From Leisingera thetidis (lineage in GTDB: Bacteria > Pseudomonadota > Alphaproteobacteria > Rhodobacterales > Rhodobacteraceae): a stretch of DNA of 64,000 bases. Every line of letters starts with the position of its first letter. Position 1 is the first letter of the stretch. The position numbers were made by a program, and so were the translations under genes. The notes below the pieces were generated by a model. That model made no database searches. It saw only the letters and a list, made by a program, of their open reading frames with translations, and was not told where the DNA came from. Where the stretch lies: contig NZ_CP109787.1 in assembly GCF_025857195.1 (NCBI RefSeq), positions 2,793,501 through 2,857,500 of the forward strand. Direction: 5' to 3'. Positions 46,167 through 54,344 of the stretch are shown piece after piece.

Positions 46167-46790
46167 TTATTCCGGCACCACATAGGCAGCCGGCCCGAGG
46201 TTGGAGTTCAAAAACCAGTCGCGGTGCTTCAGGTCGCCGTCGGCAATGTAGAGCTTGCGGATCAGGTACCGCTTTTCTTCACCCCCGGAGCCCACAACCA
46301 TCATTGGACCATCCGGCGTTTCGGCAATGGAGATGGCCGGGTCCTGGGCGGCGATGCTCTTAATGATTTCCATGATGTGGAAAGGATCGGTCACCCGCTC
46401 GATCTTGAAGTAGCAGACACCTTCAAAGCCGCCGATTACTACGGCCGCAGTGGCGCCGATGACAATCGTCGCTGGCGCCATAGCAAGCCCTGCGGCCGTT
46501 GCGCCGGCACCGGCCGAACCCGCCACAATACCGGTCGTCCCGGCTGCGGAGGCGCCCGCGGCCGTCGATCCCAGCATCGTCAGGCCTGATGTGGAGTGGA
46601 CCAGCGTGTAATAGCCAGCGGCCTGCAGCCCGGCTCCGGTGGCCGCGGCACCACCTCCCAAGGCGGCCGCGGCGGCACTCACCGTTTTCCCCGCAAGCTT
46701 CGAAGGCCGGTAGTCGCAGGCGTCTGCAAAGGCGGGAGAGGCGGCCAAAAAGAAGGCGGAGAGGTAAGCCAGGGTGCGCAGCAAGGACAT
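46167..46790 (-). CDS. Exported or membrane hypothetical protein
   Basis: A 207-residue protein. A signal peptide (AYLSAFFLAASPAFA) precedes DACDYRPSKLAG. A long Ala/Gly-rich hydrophobic middle (about residues 45-125) looks like one or two membrane or helical segments. The C-terminal part has IERVTDPFHIMEIIKSI and a Lys/Arg-rich tail. ATG 46790 is chosen because it starts the signal peptide. Function unknown. Confidence 0.7.
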   Translation of the reverse strand: MSLLRTLAYLSAFFLAASPAFADACDYRPSKLAGKTVSAAAAALGGGAAATGAGLQAAGYYTLVHSTSGLTMLGSTAAGASAAGTTGIVAGSAGAGATAAGLAMAPATIVIGATAAVVIGGFEGVCYFKIERVTDPFHIMEIIKSIAAQDPAISIAETPDGPMMVVGSGGEEKRYLIRKLYIADGDLKHRDWFLNSNLGPAAYVVPE

Positions 46791-47548
46791 CAATCGAGTT
46801 CCAGGAAAATAGGCAGCGCCTTCTTGTTGCACGCGATGGTGGTGGCGTGCCGAGGCCGCCGACCTGCGCACCCTGCCCCATCAGGGGGCTGTTCCCCGCG
46901 GCCCGGACCTATTTCGGGATCTGATCGACCTGATTGCGGATGTTGCCTGTGAGCATGTGATGCGCCTCTAGTTTTGTTGTGCGGACACTACCGGTCGAAG
47001 CTCTGAACCGGCAAGCTTCTCAGCCCGGAGAATTCGAGGGGTCTAACCCGCAGGAACCCCGCGCCCTCCTCTCCTGGTGCGGAACTGAATCCCTGTTCAA
47101 TCGCACTGCGACCTGCCACGATAGGATGCAACCGGTCGTTTCAAAGGTGTTCCCCTTGCAGCTATCCAATGCGTTCTGGTGGGTTATGTCGCTCTTCTTC
47201 CGCAAGTCAGACACCCTTCTGTGCGCCAACCCTCTCATTACAAAGTACAAGATGGAGCCCCCTGAAGACCCCAAGACGCGGATCCACAATGGCTATCTTC
47301 AGATTGAATTGCTGCGGGGAGAAGGGGGCAGATCAATCTGGAGAGATGCGCCGGGACAGCTGGATGAAATTACGCAGTCTTATCTGCCGCCTGAAAAATA
47401 GCAGAACGCTCGATCCAGAACTTTAGTGAAGAAGCAAATCTCAACGCCGTCGCTTCGCGTCGCACCCAAGCGCAAATCGTTTGGCGGGTGTTTTGGCGGG
47501 TAGTTTGGCAAAAGCGCCAATTTCCCCAATGTTATCAATGGTGAATGG
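46791..47548. other. Gene-poor stretch before tRNA-Ser
   Basis: About 760 bases with no confident gene. A plus-strand frame ending at 47401 includes a protein-like end (PPEDPKTRIHNGYLQIELL), but its start is unclear and no family was recognised. Near 47475-47520 short TTGGCGGG-like repeats occur. Confidence 0.35.
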
Positions 47549-47635
47549 CGGAGACGATGGGATTCGAACCCACGAGACGGTTTCCCGCCTACTCCCTTAG
47601 CAGGGGAGCGCCTTCGACCACTCGGCCACGTCTCC
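47549..47635 (-). tRNA. tRNA-Ser (anticodon GCU)
   Basis: On the minus strand the acceptor GGAGACG pairs with CGTCTCC at the other end. The anticodon stem-loop is CTCCC-CTGCTAA-GGGAG with anticodon GCT. A long variable arm and a GGGTTCGAATCCC T-arm are present. The discriminator is G, as for tRNA-Ser. CCA is not encoded. Confidence 0.95.
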
Positions 47636-48382
47636 GCTGACCCGTCTATCAGCGCAAGCATACGGGATGCAAGGCGAAATTTCTCTTTTTCTCACAAAAG
47701 ACACCGGCGGCCCCGACCCCTTGAAGTGGCGCTAAAAGGCCAGCAATTACGAGGGTTATGGGCAAGATTTGATCATAGCGCCAAGCGTGTGTTTCCTGAT
47801 CGCTCACCCACCTTCAGATCAACTCATGGCGCGAACCGCGGCATTCAAGATTCTGAACGACCTCTCGCTCCGCTCCGCATGGCGATGTGTTTCCGCTGTT
47901 CCCACAGCGAACCAACCTCCTCCGGAGATCGGAGGTCTGGCCAGGAGCGCTAACTATCGAACGTCACAACCGGCCACTGGCAGACGACCACTCGGCCAGC
48001 GTCAGACTTGGGCCACCGCCATGAAGCCTGTCCGGGGAAACTCTCCGCTGACGTGGGGCGGGGCACGATCGATGCGGCTCAAGAAATCAACGCGGACCTC
48101 TGATGGAGTTACTGCTGGACGGAGTACCCCACCGTGCTCCGGGCACAACGCGGCTGAACTGCACGGCTGGGGCACCGGTATTGGCCCGGCAGATATTATC
48201 ACTCCAGGTTTCGGCATCGTTCCCCCCTGCCCCGAGTGAACTGCGCCGCCATGAATTCAGGCTATCTCTCAGGTTTCTGCCCGCGACCGGTCGTTGAACC
48301 TGAAGACGCCTGAGCTCAACTGCCACGTCTTACCCGGTCCGAAATTCGGACCGGGCCTGGCGTTTCACATCCCCGGACAGGA
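47636..48382. other. Intergenic region between tRNA-Ser and phyR
   Basis: No gene is supported in about 750 bases. It contains a partial duplicate of the tRNA-Ser 5' end (see repeat) and otherwise only shadow frames. Confidence 0.4.
47985..48052. repeat. Split partial duplicate of the tRNA-Ser 5' region
   Basis: CGACCACTCGGCCA (47985-47998) equals tRNA bases 47615-47628, and TCTCCGCTGAC (48042-48052) equals 47631-47641. In the tRNA the blocks are 2 nt apart; here 43 nt separate them. Order and orientation are kept. Possibly a scar of integration at this tRNA. Confidence 0.45.
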
Positions 48383-49198
48383 TCAGGCTTTCAGCGTTTC
48401 GGTCGAGGAAAAGAACATCGCCTGGCTCACCGCCGAACGCACCTGATCCTCGGTGTAGGGTTTTGAGATCAGGAATGCCGGCTCCGGCCCTTCACCGGTC
48501 AGCAGGCGTTCGGGATAGGCCGTAATGAATATTACCGGGCGCTCGCCGTGCTTGGCCAGTATGCTGTTGACGGCGTCGATGCCGCTTGAGTTATCCGCCA
48601 GCTGGATGTCCGACAGGATCAGTTCAGCCGCGGCCTTGGCGGCCAGATCAAGCGCACCGGTCTCAGTGCGGGCAATACCTGTGACGCTGTGGCCCATTCC
48701 CGTCACGATAGCTTCGAGATCCATCGCGATAACTGCCTCGTCTTCAATAATCATAATTTGGCCTGCTGTAGCGCGCGACATTTCCTCGTAAGCGATCGTA
48801 ATCAGCTCGGAGGCTTCGCGTTTGCTCACCCCCATGATGGCGCCGGTATCGGCTGCACTGAACTCTTCAATTGTGTGCAGCAGCAGCGCTTCACGGGTGT
48901 TCGGCGTCAGCCGTCGCATGTGTTTCTGTGCCTTGGCCGCCAGGTTCGACTCGTCTTCATATTCGCCGGCCGGGGCGCCGGAAGAGGACCAGATCGCGTG
49001 GAAGACGCGGAACAGTGCGGCTTTGGGAGCAAGCTCGCGGTCATAGTGGCCCTCGCCGGCCAGGATGGCCTCGAGCGTAGCCAGTGCATACTTGTCACCG
49101 CTGCTCTGGCTGCCGGTCAGCGCCCGGGCATAACGGCGCAGATAGGGCAGGTTTGCACCAATCTGGCTGGCGATCAGTTCTCCCGATTGAGCGGTCAT
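48383..49198 (-). CDS. phyR: General stress response regulator PhyR
   Basis: A 271-residue response regulator with the PhyR layout. An N-terminal sigma-factor-like domain (residues ~10-145) resembles EcfG and lures NepR. A C-terminal receiver follows, with acidic pocket Glu152-Asp153, phosphoacceptor Asp197 (ILSDIQLAD) and the SKPY lysine. When phosphorylated it binds NepR and frees EcfG. ATG 49198 has AGGGA upstream. It is divergent from nepR1-ecfG1 and shares a 92-bp region with overlapping EcfG-type promoters. Confidence 0.95.
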   Translation of the reverse strand: MTAQSGELIASQIGANLPYLRRYARALTGSQSSGDKYALATLEAILAGEGHYDRELAPKAALFRVFHAIWSSSGAPAGEYEDESNLAAKAQKHMRRLTPNTREALLLHTIEEFSAADTGAIMGVSKREASELITIAYEEMSRATAGQIMIIEDEAVIAMDLEAIVTGMGHSVTGIARTETGALDLAAKAAAELILSDIQLADNSSGIDAVNSILAKHGERPVIFITAYPERLLTGEGPEPAFLISKPYTEDQVRSAVSQAMFFSSTETLKA

Positions 49199-49229
49199 TT
49201 TGCGTAGTCCCTTTTTTTGCAATATACAT

Positions 49230-49261
49230 GGAACTATACGCGCTGCCGTGCGTTTGGTTCC
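49230..49261. promoter_or_regulatory. Overlapping divergent EcfG promoters, nepR1 (+) and phyR (-)
   Basis: Plus strand: GGAAC (49230-49234), 16-nt spacer, CGTT (49251-49254), an exact EcfG consensus towards nepR1. Minus strand: GGAAC (complement of 49257-49261), 16-nt spacer, CGTA, one mismatch, towards phyR. The two promoters interleave. Confidence 0.8.
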
Positions 49262-49290
49262 AGAAACTGCGCAAAAACCCGATGGATTGA

Positions 49291-49491
49291 ATGACACAGC
49301 CACGACGCGCCCGGCCGCGCAATGAACAGGCCGACCGCGAAATAGACGAAAATCTCAAGCGGGCCTTCGATCAGATCGCGAGCGAGCCTGTGCCCGACAG
49401 GTTCACTGATCTGCTGAAGCAGCTCAAGGAAAAGGAAACGCGCGCGCCCCGCGCCCCGGACCAGCCGGAGGAGAACCGCTCCGATGACTGA
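49291..49491 (+). CDS. nepR: Anti-sigma factor NepR (copy 1)
   Basis: A 66-residue NepR-type anti-sigma factor. The core helix region NLKRAFDQIASEPVPDRFTDLLKQLKE matches the family. It sequesters EcfG and is removed by phospho-PhyR. Its 3' end overlaps ecfG1 by 8 nt. Confidence 0.93.
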   Translation: MTQPRRARPRNEQADREIDENLKRAFDQIASEPVPDRFTDLLKQLKEKETRAPRAPDQPEENRSDD

Positions 49492-50041
49492 TGCCTTGCC
49501 CGATCCGAGAGACGAGCTGGTCAATCACTTGGGCGCCCTGCGCGCCTTTGCCATCAGCCTCGCCCGCAACAGTGCCACCGCCGACGACCTGGTGCAGGAC
49601 ACGCTGGTCAAGGCTTGGACCAATATCGATAAGTTCAATCCCGGCTCGAACATGCGGGCCTGGCTGTTCACCATTCTGCGCAACACCTATTACTCGCTGC
49701 GCCGCAAGCGCAGACGCGAGGTCGAAGACACTGATGGGGCGCTGTCCGGCGCCTTGGCGCAAAAGCCGGACCACGACGGCCGGCTCCACATGCGCGATTT
49801 CAACACCGCCTTTGCGCAGCTGAACGACGAACAGCGCGAAGCACTTGTCCTGGTCGGCGCAAGCGGTTTTTCCTACGAGGAAGCGGCAGAGATGTGCGGC
49901 GTGAAAACCGGCACCATCAAAAGCCGGGTGAACCGGGCCCGGACCCGTCTGGCCGAGCTGATGGAGTTGGGCGACGACAGCCGGATGGAGCTGACCGACA
50001 GCGTCACCGCTGGGATTGTCGCCCAGCAGAGCGCCGCATGA
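49484..50041 (+). CDS. ecfG: ECF sigma factor EcfG (copy 1)
   Basis: A 185-residue ECF15 sigma. Region 2 (ADDLVQDTLVKAWTNIDKFNPGSNMRAWLFTILRN) and region 4 (GFSYEEAAEMCGVKTGTIKSRVNRAR) are clear. It directs the general stress regulon from GGAAC-N16/17-CGTT promoters. About three-quarters of the residues appear the same as in copy 2 by eye. Confidence 0.95.
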   Translation: MTDALPDPRDELVNHLGALRAFAISLARNSATADDLVQDTLVKAWTNIDKFNPGSNMRAWLFTILRNTYYSLRRKRRREVEDTDGALSGALAQKPDHDGRLHMRDFNTAFAQLNDEQREALVLVGASGFSYEEAAEMCGVKTGTIKSRVNRARTRLAELMELGDDSRMELTDSVTAGIVAQQSAA

Positions 50042-51260
50042 TCGCATTTCCTCGGCTGCAGGCCGGCAGTCTGCTAATACGCGCTTGGAAGCGCTGATGA
50101 CCATCGCGCTGCTGCCGCAGGGCCTGATCGCGCTGTAGCAGACCAACGCGGTGGTGGCTGAAGCCAAACCGGCTGTCGCACGCATCGCTGCTGGCCCATA
50201 TCCGGTTTGTCACCCTGGACGCGCAAGGAGAGATCCTATCCGCCAGCGCGCCAAAGCTGCAAGCCGCACAAGCACTGCCGGTTTCGCTACCGCGCCGGGA
50301 ACTGCTGCAGCGCGCCGGCGGCACATTCTTTGAGGACGCGCGTTCTTGCCAGGAACGTTTCTTTGCGGTGAGTGAAATCCTCCCAGGCCAGGTTGCTGTT
50401 GTTGGCAGCTGGCCGGTGGAAAATGCCATGCCGGTGAGTGCCAGCCCGACCTCGTGGATGGCTCTGGCTTTTCCGGTGCTGATGTGGATTGCCGGGAATT
50501 CCGTCGCGGTCCTCGGCCTGCAGCAAATGGTGATGCACCACCTCAGCAAAGCGGAACAGCGGCGCGAACGGGATCTTGAGGAAAAGACCATGCTGCTGCG
50601 TGAGGTGCGTCACTGCGTGAAGAACAACTTGCAGCTGGTGGCATCGATCATGAACATGCAGGGCCGGACCGCACAGACGCCCGAAGCCCGGCGGATGCTG
50701 TCGCAACTGCAGCGGCGGGTGCGCGGCCTGGCGACCGTCCACCGCGGCCTGAACACCAACCCCGGCGTCGCTACCGTGGACAGCCGCGAGCTGATCCAGG
50801 AACTGATCGCGGAAATCGGGACTATGAACGCCGGCACCGGACAGGATGTGGTGATCGAAACGGATCTTGTCCAAATGCCGCTCAGCCAGGATCAGGGGGT
50901 CACCCTGTCGATGCTGGTCTCCGAGGCGATGACCAACGCGGTCAAATACATCGGCCGGCCCGAAGGCGGGCGGCCGGAAATCCGGGTCAGCCTGCGCGAA
51001 ACAGCTGAAAACTGGCTGGAGCTTGAATTGTCGAACACCAAGGGTCAGTCGCTGCTGCACCCTGAAGAGGAAGTTGCCGGAACCGGCATCGGTGCCCGGC
51101 TGATGGCGGTCCTTGCCACCCAGGTTGGACGCGCAGCCAGGCAAGCCGGCATCGCCCCGCCAACTGCTATCTGCAGCGGGTGGAGTGCTCATCCGACCTG
51201 CTCCGGTTTTTGCTGCCCCGGCGGGAACCATCTTCATCTTGGCGCGTTGGCTTCCGGTGA
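50038..51260 (+). pseudogene. PhyK-type sensor histidine kinase, decayed
   Basis: Starts with ATG 50038 overlapping the ecfG1 stop (MIAFPRLQAGS). The frame then shifts. NTRLEALMTIALLPQGLIAL is followed by a TAG at 50138 and QTNAVVAEA. A second shift at an A-run leads to RLSHASLLAHIRFVTLD, with a middle section apparently lost. The HisKA_2/HWE core EVRHCVKNNLQLVASIMN and ATP-domain segments then read cleanly. A last shift near 51150 affects the C-terminus (TGIGARLMAVLATQVG). At least four defects make a working kinase unlikely. It would have been the cognate kinase of PhyR. Confidence 0.75.
51224..51248 (+). promoter_or_regulatory. EcfG promoter for nepR2-ecfG2
   Basis: GGAAC (51224-51228), 16-nt spacer, CGTT (51245-51248): exact consensus, 32 nt upstream of the nepR2 ATG. 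It lies inside the 3' end of the decayed kinase. Confidence 0.8.
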
Positions 51261-51279
51261 GCGGCGAGCAGAGAGTAGA

Positions 51280-51447
51280 ATGACAAGTCTAGTATATCCC
51301 CACTATGTGCCCCGTGTTGCGGACCATATCGACCGCAACTTGAAAAAGGCCTTTGACGACCTGGCAACAGACCCGCTGCCGGAACGGTTTACCGATCTGC
51401 TTGGTCAGCTGCGCGAAGCTGAACGTCATAAGAAGGACATCCAATGA
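51280..51447 (+). CDS. Anti-sigma factor NepR (copy 2)
   Basis: A 55-residue NepR homologue with core DRNLKKAFDDLATDPLPERF. ATG 51280 has a weak AGAG site. The frame is open upstream into kinase sequence, so a single long frame exists by chance from 50368; I treat it as separate. The stop overlaps ecfG2 by 4 nt (ATGA). Confidence 0.88.
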   Translation: MTSLVYPHYVPRVADHIDRNLKKAFDDLATDPLPERFTDLLGQLREAERHKKDIQ

Positions 51448-51992
51448 CCGCTGATCCGCGCGACGAGTTGACCGAGCACCTCGGTGCGCTGCGCGCCTTC
51501 GCGCTCAGTCTCACCCGGAATTCCGCAACCGCCGATGATCTGGTGCAGGACACGCTGATCAAGGCCTGGACCAACATCGGCAAGTTCCAACCCGGCTCCA
51601 ACATGCGGGCTTGGCTGTTCACCATCCTGCGCAACACTTTCTATTCGCTGCGCCGCAAGCGCAAGCGCGAGATTGACGATGCCGACGGATCACTGGCCTT
51701 GGCGCTGGCCTCCAAGCCCGATCACGACGGCCGCCTGAACATGCGCGATTTCATGCAGGCCTTCGACCAGCTGCCGGACACCCAACGCGAGGCGCTGATT
51801 CTGGTGGGCGCTGGCGGGTTTTCCTATGAAGAAGCTGCAGAAACCTGCGGAGTTGCCATCGGCACGATCAAGAGCCGCGTCGGGCGTGCCCGTGCTGCGC
51901 TTGTGGACCTGCTGCACCTCGAGGATGATGAGGCACTGGAGCTGACCGACAGCGTGACTGCCGGCATTCTGTCCAGCAAGCCAGCGATCTGA
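51444..51992 (+). CDS. ECF sigma factor EcfG (copy 2)
   Basis: A 182-residue ECF15 sigma very similar to copy 1: region 2 with ADDLVQDTLIKAWTNIGKFQ and region 4 with GFSYEEAAETCGVAIGTIKSRVGRAR. Most differences lie in the linker and last 40 residues. It has its own NepR and EcfG-type promoter, so it can work as a second, self-amplifying sigma. Confidence 0.94.
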   Translation: MTADPRDELTEHLGALRAFALSLTRNSATADDLVQDTLIKAWTNIGKFQPGSNMRAWLFTILRNTFYSLRRKRKREIDDADGSLALALASKPDHDGRLNMRDFMQAFDQLPDTQREALILVGAGGFSYEEAAETCGVAIGTIKSRVGRARAALVDLLHLEDDEALELTDSVTAGILSSKPAI

Positions 51993-52161
51993 GTGTTCGA
52001 TCTGTTTCAAAGTATTGCGCAAACCCAAACAAGCCGCGCTATTCTTCATGTGCCTCCGCTCTTCCCAGCAGCCGGGCCGGGTGGCAATAATAGCTCAGGC
52101 GCATCCGCCCGGGCATCTGAACGGGCAGAACGGAACTGCGCGTCAGCCCGCGAGGCCGGAT

Positions 52162-52887
52162 ATGGCAACCAAATGCGAAAACTGCCCGTTGCGCGGGCAA
52201 TCCCTCTTCCTGGAGTTCTCGCAGGAAGAAGCTGACTTCATGCAGCGATTCAAGACTGGCGAAATGCAGGCGGAACCCGGAACCCACCTTCTGACCCAGG
52301 GTGAAAAATCACCACAGCTGTTCACCGCCCTGTCCGGCATGGGGCTGAAGTACAAGATGCTCAGCGATGGCAGCCGCCAGGTGGTCGGCTTTGTGATGCC
52401 CGGAGATTTCCTGGGCCTCCAGGCCGGGGTGATGGGGGAAATGGGCCACTCGGTTGAAGCGGTAACGGATATGACGCTGTGCGTGTTCAACCGGGCCGGC
52501 ATCTGGGATCTGTTTACCTCCCATCCCGAACGCGCCTTTGCTGTTGCCCATCTGGCCGCGGTGGAAGAGCATTTCCTGGGCGATGCGCTGGCCGCTGTCG
52601 GGCAGCGCCCGGCTTATGAGAAGATTGCCTGGGCAATCGCCCGCTTCTACCGCCGTGCCGAAGGTACTGGTCTGGGTCGTAAGAACGCGGCCCCCCTTCC
52701 CTTTACCCAGCAGGATTTTGCAGACGCTTTGGGCCTTTCTCTTGTCCACACCAACAAGCAGCTCGCCAAATTGCGCAAGAACGGCGTTCTGAGCTGGCAG
52801 CAAGGTTCGCTGACTATCCATGATCTGGAAAAGCTGGAAGAGCTTGCAGGTGAGGAAAGCCACGTCCGTGAGCGCCCGCTGGTCTGA
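52162..52887 (+). CDS. Crp/Fnr-family regulator (copy 1)
   Basis: A 241-residue Crp/Fnr regulator. The N-terminus MATKCENCPLRGQSLF contains CxxC. The cyclic-nucleotide-binding-like barrel spans about residues 25-140. The C-terminal HTH is FTQQDFADALGLSLVHTNKQLAKLRKNG. It has only two N-terminal cysteines, so a full 4Fe-4S Fnr cluster is unlikely. ATG 52162 lies near GAGG. A close paralogue starts at 63462. Confidence 0.92.
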   Translation: MATKCENCPLRGQSLFLEFSQEEADFMQRFKTGEMQAEPGTHLLTQGEKSPQLFTALSGMGLKYKMLSDGSRQVVGFVMPGDFLGLQAGVMGEMGHSVEAVTDMTLCVFNRAGIWDLFTSHPERAFAVAHLAAVEEHFLGDALAAVGQRPAYEKIAWAIARFYRRAEGTGLGRKNAAPLPFTQQDFADALGLSLVHTNKQLAKLRKNGVLSWQQGSLTIHDLEKLEELAGEESHVRERPLV

Positions 52888-53207
52888 TCCGTCACATTGC
52901 CTGGCTGGCGGCCCGCACCGCCTTTGCGCCGGCGGGGGTCATTTTCTTTGGCACTCAGCGCGTTGAGCCTTGCAAGGACATGCCGCATTTTGCTGCATCC
53001 GGCAGCTTTTCACGGAAGCTTTCCGGCCGCGGGCACGTTGGCTGGATGAAACACCCCGCAAGTACAGTATCATGAAACCTCCTATTGTTCTTGCCGCCGT
53101 CGCTGGCATCGAAACCGGCATTGAACAAGTGGCCGTCCCCGCCATCGGCATTCAGAGCCCAGAAGAAGATGCCCGCGACGGCGGCTGATCAAGCCGACCG
53201 GATTCGC
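52888..53207. other. Gene-poor stretch, possible small RNA or 38-aa ORF
   Basis: About 320 bases. The only candidate is a 38-codon frame 53072-53188 ([20 protein letters not shown] start) without a good ribosome site. It is followed closely by a strong terminator, so a small transcript may end here. Confidence 0.35.
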
Positions 53208-53236
53208 AAAGCGCAGCGCCGGCCGCTGCGCTTTTT
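53208..53236 (+). terminator. Rho-independent terminator
   Basis: AAAGCGCAGCG (53208-53218), 5-nt loop, CGCTGCGCTTT (53224-53234) and a run of five T. Textbook form. It ends either the crp transcript or a small RNA in the preceding stretch and insulates the following stress promoter. Confidence 0.85.
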
Positions 53237-53280
53237 CATACGCAGCATCCGCTGCGCTTCAGTCTTGGCAAAGGAAGTCC

Positions 53281-53305
53281 GGAACCATTCGCCCGTTCAG
53301 CCGTT
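53281..53305 (+). promoter_or_regulatory. EcfG promoter for the DUF1328 gene
   Basis: GGAAC (53281-53285), 16-nt spacer, CGTT (53302-53305). Exact consensus, about 53 nt upstream of the ATG. Confidence 0.8.
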
Positions 53306-53357
53306 GACTAGCCAGATGGCGCTCATCGCAGGGCGCGAACCATGGAGGAAAAGAGCC

Positions 53358-53519
53358 ATGCTTGGTTGGGCAATCACGTTTCTTATTGTTGCACTCGTCG
53401 CCGCAGTTCTTGGGTTCAGCGGCATCGCAGGCGCGTCCGCAGGGATCGCACAGATCCTCTTTGTGATTTTCCTCGCGCTTTTCGTTTTCTCGATCATTGC
53501 CCGCCTTTTCAAAGGCTGA
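53358..53519 (+). CDS. DUF1328 small membrane protein
   Basis: A 53-residue protein with two membrane spans: [20 protein letters not shown] and a second ending [10 protein letters not shown]. This is the YtjA/DUF1328 family, common in stress regulons. GGAGG precedes ATG 53358. Confidence 0.9.
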   Translation: MLGWAITFLIVALVAAVLGFSGIAGASAGIAQILFVIFLALFVFSIIARLFKG

Positions 53520-53573
53520 CCTGATCCGCCTCCCGCGCCCAGCAGAATGGCATCGAACACAAGGAAAAAGCAC

Positions 53574-53837
53574 ATGACCAACACAGCCGAAGCACAGCAG
53601 AAAACCAAAGGCAGCACCGGGTCCGGCAACCTTACCGGGCGGGTTAAGGAGCAGGCGGCACAGACGGTTCAGCAGGCGCAAGAGCAAATTGACGCCGGGC
53701 TGCAGTACAGTTCTGGTGAAATGCAGCGCCTTGCCCAAGAGGGGCGGGAATTTGTTCAGAAAAATCCGAGCCTCGCCATTGCCGGGGCCCTCGGTGCCGG
53801 GGTCCTGCTCGGCCTCGCAATGCGCAGCCGTTTCTGA
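53574..53837 (+). CDS. DUF883/ElaB-YqjD-like protein
   Basis: An 87-residue protein. A polar, coiled-coil N-terminal half (VKEQAAQTVQQAQEQID) is followed by NPSLAIAGALGAGVLLGLAM, the C-terminal membrane anchor of ElaB/YqjD proteins. It is 54 bp after DUF1328 and probably on the same transcript. Confidence 0.8.
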   Translation: MTNTAEAQQKTKGSTGSGNLTGRVKEQAAQTVQQAQEQIDAGLQYSSGEMQRLAQEGREFVQKNPSLAIAGALGAGVLLGLAMRSRF

Positions 53838-53877
53838 CCTTTCTGGCCTCGAACCTGTCTGGCCTCGAACTCAACCA

Positions 53878-53909
53878 GCCGAAGCCGCGCCTGTCAGCGC
53901 GGCTTCGGC
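53878..53909 (+). terminator. Strong hairpin terminator candidate
   Basis: GCCGAAGCCGCGC (53878-53890) and its exact complement (53897-53909) around a 6-nt loop. The T-run is short (ATTT). It ends the DUF1328-DUF883 unit. Confidence 0.7.
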
Positions 53910-53972
53910 ATTTCGGCGAACCGCCTGCAGCGGCCTGCGCTGGTGCCGAAAAACGTAATTCTCCCTGAACCG

Positions 53973-53998
53973 GGAACTTTCTTCCTGCACCATGCGTT
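53973..53998 (+). promoter_or_regulatory. EcfG promoter for the PLDc_N gene
   Basis: GGAAC (53973-53977), 17-nt spacer, CGTT (53995-53998), about 35 nt upstream of the ATG. Confidence 0.75.
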
Positions 53999-54033
53999 CC
54001 TTTCCCGGAACAACAGAGTGAAGGGAGCGAATT

Positions 54034-54219
54034 ATGGAATATGGACTTATTGGGCTGCTGGTGCTGGCTGCTGACATCTACGCAATCATTCAGATCCTAT
54101 CCTCGGGCGCCTCCACCGCGGCCAAGATCCTGTGGACGCTGCTCATTCTCATTCTGCCAGTGCTGGGTTTCATCATCTGGCTGATCGCAGGTCCGAAGTC
54201 TTCTGCCGCAAACATCTGA
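54034..54219 (+). CDS. PLDc_N-domain small membrane protein
   Basis: A 61-residue protein with two spans. LWTLLILILPVLGFIIWLI(AGP) matches the phospholipase-D N-terminal (PLDc_N) anchor domain. A free-standing copy without the nuclease domain. AAGGGAG precedes ATG 54034. Monocistronic between an EcfG promoter and a terminator. Confidence 0.85.
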   Translation: MEYGLIGLLVLAADIYAIIQILSSGASTAAKILWTLLILILPVLGFIIWLIAGPKSSAANI

Positions 54220-54240
54220 CAGGGCTGCAAGTGACATGAC

Positions 54241-54276
54241 GCGGCCCGGCCTTCTGACGCCGGGCTGCTTTCTTTC
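54241..54276 (+). terminator. Rho-independent terminator after PLDc_N gene
   Basis: GCGGCCCGGC (54241-54250) and GCCGGGCTGC (54259-54268) pair with one mismatch around an 8-nt loop, followed by TTTCTTTC. Confidence 0.75.
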
Positions 54277-54283
54277 AACCCAG

Positions 54284-54308
54284 GGAACAAAGAGCGCCAG
54301 CGCGCGTT
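54284..54308 (+). promoter_or_regulatory. EcfG promoter for the 54345-56961 operon
   Basis: GGAAC (54284-54288), 16-nt spacer, CGTT (54305-54308), about 36 nt upstream of the first ATG. Exact consensus. Confidence 0.8.
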
Positions 54309-54344
54309 TCCCATTTGAACCCTGATAGCAAAGAGGCCGATGAT

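Noticed and set aside
47475..47520. Short TTGGCGGG-like repeats as a CRISPR array
   Set aside because: Units are too short, irregular and not separated by unique spacers.
50368..51447. Single 359-codon kinase-NepR fusion frame
   Set aside because: The junction is frame-shifted kinase sequence; nepR2 has its own ATG, promoter and family length, so the fusion is accidental.
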